A DNA stretch of 14,579 nucleotides from Clostridiales bacterium (GCA_003497505.1 DNNV01000155.1:3046-17624); one strand, 5' to 3'; positions 1-6,294 are shown, numbered from the stretch's first letter. Notes: generated by a model from the sequence alone, not told the origin. Made by a program: numbers and translations.

Positions 1-264
1 ACAGTTATTAGAGATCTATCAGATATTATTCTTATAAGTATTTTTCCGTTAGTAAAAGAAGTTTTTGATAATTTTGAAGTAAATGCTTCAAAATTAACTC
101 CAATTAGACATAAAGTAGATATAAAAGAAACAGCAAATGAATTATGGCACCAAATTTTTGGTGCAACCAATGAATATTTAGTAAAAGAAGGATTTGTTGC
201 ATTACCGCAAAATATTGATGGACAAGGTAGATATTTAAGAAGTCTTACAGTTCCGAATTATTGA
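1..264 (+). CDS. 3' end of an unrecognised gene (5' truncated by window edge)
   Basis: Frame 1 is open from the first base to a TGA at 262-264, giving 87 residues of a protein that starts outside the window. The visible part has a hydrophobic stretch (ILISIFPLV), then a mixed charged region (LWHQIFG, EYLVKEGFV) and ends GRYLRSLTVPNY. I do not recognise the family. Codons end almost only in A or T, unlike glmS or the etf genes, so the base composition differs from the housekeeping genes here. After the stop, the same frame stays open to a TAA at 349 apart from one more TGA (271), so the annotated stop may not be the ancestral end (see findings). The gene converges on glmS and lies outside the Tn7-like element. 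Confidence 0.55.
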   Translation, partial: TVIRDLSDIILISIFPLVKEVFDNFEVNASKLTPIRHKVDIKETANELWHQIFGATNEYLVKEGFVALPQNIDGQGRYLRSLTVPNY

Positions 265-437
265 GAAGGGTGAATATCGTTAAATCCGAAAGTGTTGCCG
301 AATATGAGGTTCAAGAATGGAGACGTTAGAATTATGCAGAATATAAAATAAAACATTTAAAGCTAAAATATCTTTAAGTCTTTTTATATTTATATTTTCA
401 AAATTCAGACTCTTACTTGTGTGAAAAATAACATTAT

Positions 438-481
438 AATAACCTTGTCATCAGTAAATATAATTTGATGACAAGGTTATT
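438..481. terminator. Perfect 16-bp hairpin, probable original glmS / upstream-gene convergent terminator
   Basis: The arms 438-453 and 466-481 are perfect inverted repeats around a 12-nt loop. T/A-rich sequence follows on both strands, although neither side has a long clean U-tract. If the transposon at 513-2097 and one target duplication are removed, this hairpin falls about 50 nt downstream of the glmS stop codon. That suggests it was the native terminator of glmS, shared with the plus-strand gene at the left edge. Confidence 0.65.
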
Positions 482-507
482 TATAATTAGTGATAACATT
501 AATTATA

Positions 508-512
508 ACTCA
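508..512. repeat. 5-bp target site duplication ACTCA, left copy
   Basis: ACTCA sits directly outside the left TGTT terminus of the Tn7-like element and is identical to the five bases directly outside the right terminus (2098-2102). Five-bp duplications are the signature of Tn7-family insertion. Confidence 0.85.
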
Positions 513-541
513 TGTTCACCAACAGTGAGTCGTGAAAAAAA
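513..541 (+). repeat. Left terminal inverted repeat of the Tn7-like element
   Basis: It begins TGTTCACCAACAGTG and continues into AGTCGTGAAAAA (528-539). The right end, read inward on the minus strand, begins TGTTAAACCACAATTA and continues into the same 12 bases; one single-base gap aligns the two. The segment probably contains the outermost TnsB binding site of this end. Confidence 0.8.
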
Positions 542-544
542 ATG

Positions 545-760
545 CCACGAGACATTACAAGCTATGATGTATTCTTTGTTTCCTCACTGAGAAATTGTCC
601 CACTAGCCAATACATTGTCTGCTTTTATGCGGGAAAGAAGTACAACTGTCTCCACATGCCTTGAGATGACAATAATGATGTCGTAAGTATCTAGTCCCAC
701 CTTGGTGGCAGGTTATCCTTAAAAATCGCTCGAACAAGCAGTGCCGAAACACTCCCTAAA
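545..760 (-). pseudogene. Relic of an RlmD/RumA-type 23S rRNA (uracil-5-)-methyltransferase C-terminus
   Basis: On the minus strand, 629-658 reads HVETVVLLSR. This motif is characteristic of the C-terminal end of RlmD/RumA-type RNA uracil-5-methyltransferases in Clostridia (my recollection of the family, not a search). The same frame reads DTYDIIIVISR just before the motif and KADNVLASGTISQ after it, then meets a TGA. Upstream sequence shows no continuous methyltransferase frame and no catalytic cysteine region, so only a decayed scrap remains. The outer limits given are approximate. It lies against the left end of the transposon and was presumably cargo, or was captured there. Confidence 0.45.
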
Positions 761-800
761 AGTCGCATGGATACTGCCTGAAGCATTCCTTAAAGATTTT

Positions 801-1274
801 TTATTTATTAAGCTTCACAACAATATTCTTGATTCCTGTCACTGCAAATGTGACTAGTCCACTAAATATAAATAAGAATCCTATCGGCAGTAAGAAGAAG
901 TTCTCGTGCAAAAATCCTTCGGCATCGATGTATTCCACAGAGTTTGCTTTTATCAGAATACAAGTCACACCGAAGAACAGCAGTACAGCACCGATGGTGA
1001 TAGCAATTAAATTCATTTTTGCTCTTCGGGTTTCGCTTCCGTCTTTGATCAATTTTTCAGTCATGTTGTTCATATTTTTTCCTCCTAAGATTAATTGGTC
1101 GAGCGAAAGGTCAAACGCCACGGATAATTCTACAACCATTTCTAAATCCGGAAGATTTTTGTTGTTTTCCCAATTCGAGATAGCCTGCCTCGATACATTT
1201 AATTTTGAAGCTACCTGCTCTTGAGTCAACCCTCTGTCCTTTCGAATCTTTCTTAACTGTTCACCAAAATCCAT
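801..1274 (-). CDS. XRE-family regulator with two C-terminal transmembrane helices (DUF3955-like)
   Basis: 157 residues. The N-terminal 65 residues are a classic Cro/C1-type helix-turn-helix: LRKIRKDRGLTQEQVASKL followed by the recognition helix region NVSRQAISNWE (about 26-36) and the LPDLEMVVELS segment. A charged linker (66-86) leads to two hydrophobic helices at about 88-108 and 126-147 with a basic C-terminal tail. This arrangement resembles XRE proteins carrying a DUF3955 membrane module, so it is predicted to be a membrane-tethered DNA-binding regulator; its target is unknown. GGAGGTG lies 8 nt before the ATG, and a good promoter (1301-1329) lies just upstream. It is the only complete gene of recognisable type in the Tn7-like element. 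Confidence 0.85.
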   Translation of the reverse strand: MDFGEQLRKIRKDRGLTQEQVASKLNVSRQAISNWENNKNLPDLEMVVELSVAFDLSLDQLILGGKNMNNMTEKLIKDGSETRRAKMNLIAITIGAVLLFFGVTCILIKANSVEYIDAEGFLHENFFLLPIGFLFIFSGLVTFAVTGIKNIVVKLNK

Positions 1275-1300
1275 TTTATAACACCTCCGCTTTCTCTTTA

Positions 1301-1329
1301 ATCATAGTATCCCACTGCCGCTCAATCAA
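1301..1329 (-). promoter_or_regulatory. Sigma-A promoter of the XRE regulator gene
   Basis: On the minus strand TTGATT (1324-1329) and TATGAT (1301-1306) are separated by exactly 17 bp. The expected transcription start is about 20 nt before the ATG, so the leader is short. This fit suggests the regulator is still expressed from inside the element. Confidence 0.6.
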
Positions 1330-1610
1330 GCAAGCAGCTCTTGCATTGACGATTTTCAGTGCCATAATCACTATCATTGCTCACTTCAGCACTGATTTCA
1401 ACAATTACCGACTTAATAATGTGATCTGGTTTTATTTCACTTATGGAAATTCAAATCACCGTTACTCTGCATAAAGCATTGCCTGCATACATAGGTGAAA
1501 TTATATAAATTTATTTCAGGCCTTTTTACTACACTTAACTTTACTTTCTTGTCATCTATAGAACTTAATTTGTTAATTAAATTCATCAATTATTATATCA
1601 ATTATTGGAG
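1330..1610. other. Intergenic sequence of the transposon with no supported gene
   Basis: Neither strand has a reading frame with both a convincing start and a recognisable product. An imperfect short inverted repeat (GGTGAAA...TTTCAGGCC, around 1494-1520) is the only structure seen. It may be decayed cargo or the scar of the deletion that removed the tns genes. Confidence 0.4.
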
Positions 1611-1934
1611 TTAATATAAACTCAAATTCTTTTCTAATACCTGCATTCTTATAACTTCCCACTTTATCAAAACTCCCTTATCCCCATACAACTGTTCAGC
1701 AACCAATTTTATCCTTCTCATTTGAAATTCTTCAACCGTTTCACATATCTCATTTAATAATTTGCTTGTTTTAGGTAATTTATCAATATATCTATAAAGT
1801 AAACTACCATATCCTGTTCTTTTACCAATGAAGGATTTTGTAACTCTAACTAATTTTTCAGAACTTATTATTTTTTTATATTTCTGCTCAATATCAAAAA
1901 ACATATAGATAATATGAGGTAATATTTCTATCAT
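1611..1934 (-). pseudogene. tnsD: C-terminal fragment of a TnsD (TniQ-family) target-site selector
   Basis: The frame encodes 107 residues matching the C-terminal part of TnsD-type proteins: KLVRVTKSFIGKRTGY (about 27-42), LLYRYIDKLPKTSKLLNEIC (about 45-64), ETVEEFQMRRIKLVAEQLY (about 65-83), ending with a W-containing helix (KWEVIR). TnsD is normally around 500 residues with an N-terminal TniQ domain and zinc-binding motif; those are absent. In Tn7, TnsD binds the 3' end of glmS and recruits TnsABC. Here the fragment lies 190 nt from the glmS stop in the same orientation, as expected for a Tn7-like element. It has a fair start (ATG with GGAAG 9 nt upstream), so a short product is possible, but a strong hairpin lies just upstream at 1973-2019. 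Family assignment is from pattern recognition without a database search. Confidence 0.72.
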
Positions 1935-1972
1935 AGTTTCATTCTTCCTTTTATTACTTTTATTTTACTTCC

Positions 1973-2019
1973 AAATAAAAAAATCTGTAGCATATTAACT
2001 TCTACAGATTTTTTTATTT
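1973..2019. terminator. Perfect 18-bp bidirectional terminator inside the transposon right end
   Basis: Arms 1973-1990 and 2002-2019 are perfectly complementary around an 11-nt loop. A GC-containing stem core (ATCTGTAG) is flanked by runs of A on one side and T on the other, so it can act as an intrinsic terminator on either strand. It now lies about 100 nt downstream of the glmS stop, so it can end glmS transcription and insulate the element. Confidence 0.8.
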
Positions 2020-2068
2020 AGAGAACACATTTTTATGCTTATTTTTTATGTTTATAATAATTCAATTA

Positions 2069-2097
2069 CTTTTTCACGACTTAATTGTGGTTTAACA
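2069..2097 (-). repeat. Right terminal inverted repeat of the Tn7-like element
   Basis: Read inward (minus strand) it starts TGTTAAACC, then ACAATTAAGTC, then GTGAAAAA. The ACAATTAAGTC part closely resembles the TnsB binding site core of Tn7 itself (ACAATAAAGTC, from memory). It shares AGTCGTGAAAAA with the left end. The TnsB-site reading is inference; the repeat itself is directly visible. Confidence 0.8.
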
Positions 2098-2102
2098 ACT
2101 CA
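2098..2102. repeat. 5-bp target site duplication ACTCA, right copy
   Basis: Identical to 508-512 and immediately outside the right terminus. Twenty nucleotides separate it from the glmS stop codon. Confidence 0.85.
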
Positions 2103-2182
2103 CAAAATTCTTATTTAACAATTTATTCAACAGTTACCGACTTTGCAAGATTTCTCGGTTTGTCAATATCGCAGCCTCTCAG
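2103..2182 (-). other. attTn7-type attachment region (glmS 3' end and downstream 20 nt)
   Basis: The segment encodes the glmS C-terminus CDIDKPRNLAKSVTVE and the 20 nt after the stop. In E. coli this conserved coding end is what TnsD binds, directing insertion a fixed distance downstream. The transposon end at 2097 matches that geometry, so this is the recognition half of the attachment site. Confidence 0.75.
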
Positions 2183-3913
2183 GAGTGCAGCGTAGTATGA
2201 AAGATACTGTGCCGGAATTATTGCAGACAGGGGTGAAAGAAGCTCGTTTACGTCATCTATTACCACTTCGTCGGTTTCCTGGCTGAATTTGCGCATGGAT
2301 ATTACCATGGTCGCAGCTCCTCTTGCCTTTACTTCCTTGATGTTGCTTCTTGTGTTGAGATTTATATTTTCCTGTGTAATTACAGCAATAACAGGTGTAT
2401 TTTTCTCTATTAACGCTATGGTTCCGTGCTTAAGCTCACCTGCAGCAAAGCCCTCTGTCTGAATGTATGATATTTCTTTCAGCTTGAGAGCAGCCTCCAG
2501 GCATACGAAGTAATCCATACTTCTTCCTATATAGAAACAGTTTCTGCTGTTTGACAGATATTTTTCAGCAAGCTCTTTGTAATTATCCTTATCGTCACAG
2601 AGTGTTTCCATAGAGTAGGCTATTTTGCTCAGCTCTTTGAAAATATCTATGTTTATTTTATTGTCAACCAACGCTGCCAATATTGATAACACAGCAATCT
2701 GAGCAGTATATGCCTTTGTTGAGGCAACCGCTATTTCAGGTCCTGCATACAGCAGCAGTGTATTGTCTGCCTCTCTTGACAGAGTAGAGCCCTTCACATT
2801 TGTAAGCGTTAGAGTTTTATATCCCAATTCCTTAACCTTTACAAGTACGGCTCTGCAATCTGCCGTCTCACCGCTTTGTGATATAAACATGAACAGCGGT
2901 TTTTCCGATAGAAGAGGCATGTTATAAATAAACTCACTTGCTATAATAACCTCTGTGGGCTTTCCTGTAATTTTTTCAAAAAACTGCTTGCCTATGAGTC
3001 CCGCATGGTAGCTTGTTCCGCAGGCTATGATGTAAAGTCTGTCGCAGTCTCTTACATTCTCAATAATTTCCTGAGGCATAGACATTTTTCCGTTTTCATC
3101 GGAATATTCCGACATTATTTTTCTGATAACAAAGGGCTGCTCCTCAATTTCCTTCATCATGTAATGAGGATATGTTCCCTTTTCAGTATCGGATGCATCT
3201 ATATCCGCTCTGTAAGGCTCACGTATTACTTTATTTCCGTAAATTGTGTAAATTTCTATTTCGTCTTTCGTTATTTTAAGGAATTCCTTATCTTCTATTT
3301 CATAAAATTGATTCGTACAGCTAATCATTGCCATTGCATCGCTGCCCAGCATATTGAAGCCTTCTCCCTTGCCCGCAAGCAGTGGCGTTTTGTTCTTTGC
3401 TGCATACAACGTACCCATATCCTCACTGTCAATGATGGCAAGTGCATATGAACCCTTCAGCTCACTCATTGTGTGCCTTATTGCCAGCGGCACCTCTTCT
3501 CCGTCATTTACGAATTTTTCAATAAGCTGCACTATTACTTCCGTATCCGTATCGCTTGTAAACTTTGTTCCGTTTAAATATTTATGTCTTAGCTCATCTT
3601 CATTTTCGATTATTCCGTTATGCACCAGCGTAAATCTCTTCGTGCTGCTCTGGTGGGGGTGTGAATTTATTCTGTTAGGTACACCGTGAGTTGCCCATCT
3701 TGTATGACCTATACCGAGGTTTCCTTTGATTTCATTGTCCAAGCATTCTCTGAGCTGAGCTATTCTTCCCTTTTCCTTGCATATATAAACATCATTGCTG
3801 TAAGCAACAGCTATTCCTGCTGAATCATATCCTCTGTATTCGAGCTTTTCCAGTCCGCCTAAAATTATTTCCTTTACATCCTCAAATCCTATATAACCAA
3901 CTATTCCGCACAT
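2123..3913 (-). CDS. glmS: Glutamine--fructose-6-phosphate aminotransferase (isomerizing)
   Basis: 596 residues. GlmS converts fructose-6-phosphate and glutamine to glucosamine-6-phosphate, the first step of the UDP-GlcNAc/peptidoglycan pathway, in the cytoplasm. The N-terminal class II glutaminase begins MCGIVGYIG, giving the catalytic Cys after Met removal, with YRGYDSAG and GHTRWATHG following. Two SIS isomerase domains follow (CGTSYHAG and SQSGETADC in the first; YIGRSMDYF and KEISYIQTEGFAAGELKHG in the second), then the universal C-terminal KSVTVE. I chose the ATG at 3913 rather than the in-frame ATG at 3919: GGAGA directly abuts the upstream ATG but lies 6 nt from this one, and Cys must be residue 2. 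Expression is controlled by the ribozyme at 4148-4270. The 3' end is the attTn7 site. Confidence 0.97.
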   Translation of the reverse strand: MCGIVGYIGFEDVKEIILGGLEKLEYRGYDSAGIAVAYSNDVYICKEKGRIAQLRECLDNEIKGNLGIGHTRWATHGVPNRINSHPHQSSTKRFTLVHNGIIENEDELRHKYLNGTKFTSDTDTEVIVQLIEKFVNDGEEVPLAIRHTMSELKGSYALAIIDSEDMGTLYAAKNKTPLLAGKGEGFNMLGSDAMAMISCTNQFYEIEDKEFLKITKDEIEIYTIYGNKVIREPYRADIDASDTEKGTYPHYMMKEIEEQPFVIRKIMSEYSDENGKMSMPQEIIENVRDCDRLYIIACGTSYHAGLIGKQFFEKITGKPTEVIIASEFIYNMPLLSEKPLFMFISQSGETADCRAVLVKVKELGYKTLTLTNVKGSTLSREADNTLLLYAGPEIAVASTKAYTAQIAVLSILAALVDNKINIDIFKELSKIAYSMETLCDDKDNYKELAEKYLSNSRNCFYIGRSMDYFVCLEAALKLKEISYIQTEGFAAGELKHGTIALIEKNTPVIAVITQENINLNTRSNIKEVKARGAATMVISMRKFSQETDEVVIDDVNELLSPLSAIIPAQYLSYYAALLRGCDIDKPRNLAKSVTVE

Positions 3914-4147
3914 AATCATTCTCCATTCTCAAATAATATTTTTTGTTTTAATGATTTAATTTTAAAAATCAAAATAAAGCAACAATACAGTATATTCTTA
4001 AATTTCTCCATGTTGAAACACTAAAGAACCGCATAAAAACAACGAATCCTTGAAATCAAGAAAACCGCCCTTACATATTAATTTTTAATAAATTTGGGGA
4101 ATCATCAGACAAAAGATATTATTTCAATAATAGATATGAAAGCTTTT

Positions 4148-4270
4148 GGTTTCTTTTTGTCCCAACAGTCACCTGAAGGTTTTGTAAAAACCATATCGAT
4201 GTAGCTACACCGCGAAGCATCCGCCGAATTTTCGATAACTTCGTCCTCGTCAACTAAACAGTCTGGCGCT
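4148..4270 (-). ncRNA. glmS ribozyme (glucosamine-6-phosphate-dependent self-cleaving riboswitch)
   Basis: On the minus strand the conserved core is plain: AGCGCCAGAC at the cleavage end, AGTTGACGAGGACGAAG, TTATCGAAAATTCGGCGGATGC, then a hairpin (GGTGTAGCTACATC) and a P4-like domain framed by GGTTT and AAACC containing CAGGTGACTG. By analogy with the B. subtilis ribozyme, cleavage falls between A (4270) and G (4269). When GlcN6P accumulates the mRNA is cut and degraded, reducing GlmS. P1 is very short here (ACT/AGT with a GTTT loop). About 234 nt with no gene separate the ribozyme from the glmS start. No clear -35/-10 pair was found upstream. Confidence 0.93.
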
Positions 4271-4460
4271 ATAATAATTCAGTCCTATTCCCTTAATCGA
4301 GCCTCCTTTCCATATGTTATGATATTATGTAAAAATAGTTACTTTATTCACTACAATTTTAACACATACCGCTTAAAAAGTACATGTATTTTTTATTTTT
4401 TTATTATTCTAACTATCTATACCTCTAGCTAATTCATCATATCAAATGATCGCATTGTAT

Positions 4461-5093
4461 TTATATCTTTTTAATTGGGTGCCGGATAACTGTTTTTAGT
4501 TTGGCGGTCTCACATTTTCTTGGGTCACTTAAATATATTTCGTGATGAAATCTGGTATCTGTGATATCGATTTTGTATCCATTTTCTGTTGCATAGTCTT
4601 CCATGAGCTTTGTAGTTGTGGGTTCATCATCGTAAGAGCCTACATGCATGCATTGAACACATAACCCTTCTTCATAAGTTAGAAATTCAACCTTCGAAAA
4701 ATCAACCTTTTTCTTTTTCGTTGCTTCTTCAATTGCCCAGTTGAAATCTTTTTCTGAAACAAAATCAGGAAGCCTTATTATAGAAATAAAGTTTAACTTT
4801 TCTTTTTTTGTATAATCCATTCCTTTAATTCCGTCCTGCCACCAAAATCCTTCCAACGGGGGAACAACATATTCAAAATATCCATCAATTTTATAGCTGC
4901 CCTTATAGCTCATCTTTATTGTAAAAGCAATGCTATACAACAATTCTATTGATTTTTTATATTCCCCGTTTTCCTCATTTGGGTTTCCTTTTCCTCTTAC
5001 TACAACATAGTTCATTTTAGGAATAGTTACTATGCTTGGTTTATTTTTGGGCATATAAAATTCTTTGTATTCTTTTTTATAATCAAAAGCCAT
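4461..5093 (-). CDS. GyrI-like small-molecule-binding domain protein
   Basis: 210 residues, resembling the stand-alone GyrI-like / COG4832-type proteins related to the effector domains of MerR/AraC regulators. Supporting features are the early IVTIPKMNYVVVRGKGNPNE (20-40), the PPLEGFWWQDG segment (78-88) with the paired Trp typical of this group, and the central VQCMHVGSYDDEPTT and ENGYKI...HHEIYLSDPR towards the end, which fit the duplicated SHS2 fold. No DNA-binding domain is present. Some relatives hydrolyse or bind cyclopropanoid or other hydrophobic toxic compounds; a specific role cannot be assigned here. AAAGGAG lies about 8 nt before the ATG. It appears monocistronic, with its promoter in 5145-5215. 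Confidence 0.8.
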   Translation of the reverse strand: MAFDYKKEYKEFYMPKNKPSIVTIPKMNYVVVRGKGNPNEENGEYKKSIELLYSIAFTIKMSYKGSYKIDGYFEYVVPPLEGFWWQDGIKGMDYTKKEKLNFISIIRLPDFVSEKDFNWAIEEATKKKKVDFSKVEFLTYEEGLCVQCMHVGSYDDEPTTTKLMEDYATENGYKIDITDTRFHHEIYLSDPRKCETAKLKTVIRHPIKKI

Positions 5094-5144
5094 ATTTATT
5101 TTCTCCTTTATAAGTTGGAATTTGCCCCTGCGAGTAATTAATCT

Positions 5145-5159
5145 AGTACATGTATTATA
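5145..5159 (-). promoter_or_regulatory. -10 box of the GyrI-like gene overlapping a TACATGTA palindrome
   Basis: The minus strand has TATAAT (5154-5159) followed at once by ACATGTACT, so the palindrome TACATGTA (5147-5154) covers the probable transcription start. No good -35 exists at 17 bp, as expected for an activated or repressed promoter. The 12-mer AGTACATGTATT recurs at 4379-4390, downstream of the gene and upstream of the glmS ribozyme. Confidence 0.4.
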
Positions 5160-5217
5160 TCATCTGATAGTACAAAAATCTACTCAATGTACTTAATGTC
5201 AGGGTTTTGTACATTTA

Positions 5218-6294
5218 TTATTTTTTTATTCTTGTTATAAAAGACCTCGTTATCATGCAAAATAAAAATATAATTCCAACATAACCGTTTATAATATAAA
5301 CAACATTCATCATTTTGTTGAATGGAACCGTGAGCCCTGCTGCTGCTCCCAGTATTGCCAAGATTATAGTAACAGCTTTAAACTTAAATGTATTTTCGTC
5401 AGCCAACCTTGCGGAAACTATCCACAGAAGGGCGGCTGCGGTGGTGAATATTTCCGCAAATACGCTTAGTGAAAAAATTACTGCTATATATGGATGTATA
5501 TTGGCTGCTATTATTAATGACGGTATTTGCGAATGAGCGGTTTCGCCTATGTTTGCAAGCAATCCCAATGTTATGACTACAATTGCAGAACAATAGCCCA
5601 TTGCCCCGTATATGGCACCAAGGGAAGAGATTTTTAAGCTTTTTGCCCTAGCACCTATGGAAGACATAAACACAGACAGCAGAAGAATGTTGAAGCCCAC
5701 ATATAAAAGTGCAGCAAACAACCAGTTATCTGATGCTCTCATAATATTGAGCTCGAAAATCAATGTATTTGCCTGCTTCAGCATTTCCGCATTTTGCACT
5801 ACGGATGTGAGCCCAAGCAAAATTGCCATAGTTGCAATTACTGGTCCTATTTTACTTATTATGTTTACAATATTGTCCAACCCGAATATTACAGTTACCA
5901 GAGAAATAAATGCCATAGATATGCAGCCGAAAGATTCATGCAGGCCGAACTGTTGTTTCAATGTAGCACCTGCTCCGGCAATCATCACAAAAAATGACAG
6001 ATACGCAAAGATTATTGAAAAGTAATCGTAAATATTCCCTATTCTTTTTCCGCAGTAATAACGAAATATATCGCTTCCTCTTGTATATTTGTGCACATAG
6101 CCTACTGTAACAAAGCTTACGCCGGCATACGTGAGCAAAATGAAAACTATCACTGCACCTGCCATTCCCACAAATCCATAGACGGCGAAATACTGCATTA
6201 TTTCCTGACCTGTGGCAAATCCGGAGCCTATCAAAAAAGCAATAAACGCGCCGGCTATTGAATATATTTGCTTTGCTTCGCCGCTCTTCATCAT
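5218..6294 (-). CDS. YkvI-family integral membrane protein (putative transporter)
   Basis: About 358 residues, hydrophobic throughout with roughly ten membrane-spanning segments. The N-terminal AGAFIAFLIGSGFATGQEIMQYFAVYG is diagnostic of the YkvI-like group, distant relatives of the LeuT-fold amino acid transporters; the GSGFATGQE segment corresponds to the unwound substrate-binding first helix of that fold. Its substrate is unknown. A TTG at 6309 would extend the frame, but GGAG (in TTGGAGAACAGG) lies 9 nt before the ATG at 6294, so I place the start there; the adjacent ATG at 6291 is also possible. The protein ends in basic residues (RSFITRIKK). It stands alone between the GyrI-like gene and a divergent spore gene. 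Confidence 0.85.
   Translation of the reverse strand: MMKSGEAKQIYSIAGAFIAFLIGSGFATGQEIMQYFAVYGFVGMAGAVIVFILLTYAGVSFVTVGYVHKYTRGSDIFRYYCGKRIGNIYDYFSIIFAYLSFFVMIAGAGATLKQQFGLHESFGCISMAFISLVTVIFGLDNIVNIISKIGPVIATMAILLGLTSVVQNAEMLKQANTLIFELNIMRASDNWLFAALLYVGFNILLLSVFMSSIGARAKSLKISSLGAIYGAMGYCSAIVVITLGLLANIGETAHSQIPSLIIAANIHPYIAVIFSLSVFAEIFTTAAALLWIVSARLADENTFKFKAVTIILAILGAAAGLTVPFNKMMNVVYIINGYVGIIFLFCMITRSFITRIKK

Larger units (their letters stand above)
513..2097. mobile_element. Defective Tn7-like transposon (1585 bp) at attTn7 downstream of glmS
   Basis: Four independent marks define the element. (1) The termini are TGTT at 513 and AACA ending at 2097. (2) The ends are terminal inverted repeats: both read TGTT, then a CCA/ACA-containing stretch, then an identical AGTCGTGAAAAA (528-539 and, inverted, 2070-2081). 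(3) A perfect 5-bp duplication, ACTCA, flanks it. (4) The right end lies 25 nt beyond the glmS stop codon, the position classically used by Tn7. A TnsD C-terminal fragment inside supports the family assignment. There is no room for tnsA, tnsB or tnsC, so the element cannot move unaided. Contents are an XRE-family membrane regulator, the TnsD fragment, a methyltransferase relic and intergenic sequence. It may be an internal-deletion derivative or a non-autonomous element mobilised in trans; I cannot tell which. Confidence 0.85.

Noticed and set aside
495..498. A second, older transposon end (TGTTATCACTAATTA on the minus strand) left of the target duplication
   Set aside because: Resemblance to the TGTTAAACCACAATTA end is partial, it lacks the AGTCGTGAAAAA block, and no matching duplication was found.
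1276..1377. 33-codon minus-strand ORF (MIVIMALKIVNARAACLIERQ...) ending 1 nt before the XRE gene
   Set aside because: It overlaps the -35/-10 promoter and the ribosome binding site of the XRE gene and has no good ribosome binding site of its own.
1935..2010. The TnsD frame stays open upstream of its ATG through the hairpin
   Set aside because: The translated stretch crosses an A/T-rich perfect terminator stem and does not look like TnsD; the openness is most likely chance.
4302..4311. Strong Shine-Dalgarno-like GGAAAGGAGG upstream of the glmS ribozyme
   Set aside because: No start codon with an open frame follows; the next codons run into a stop before the ribozyme.
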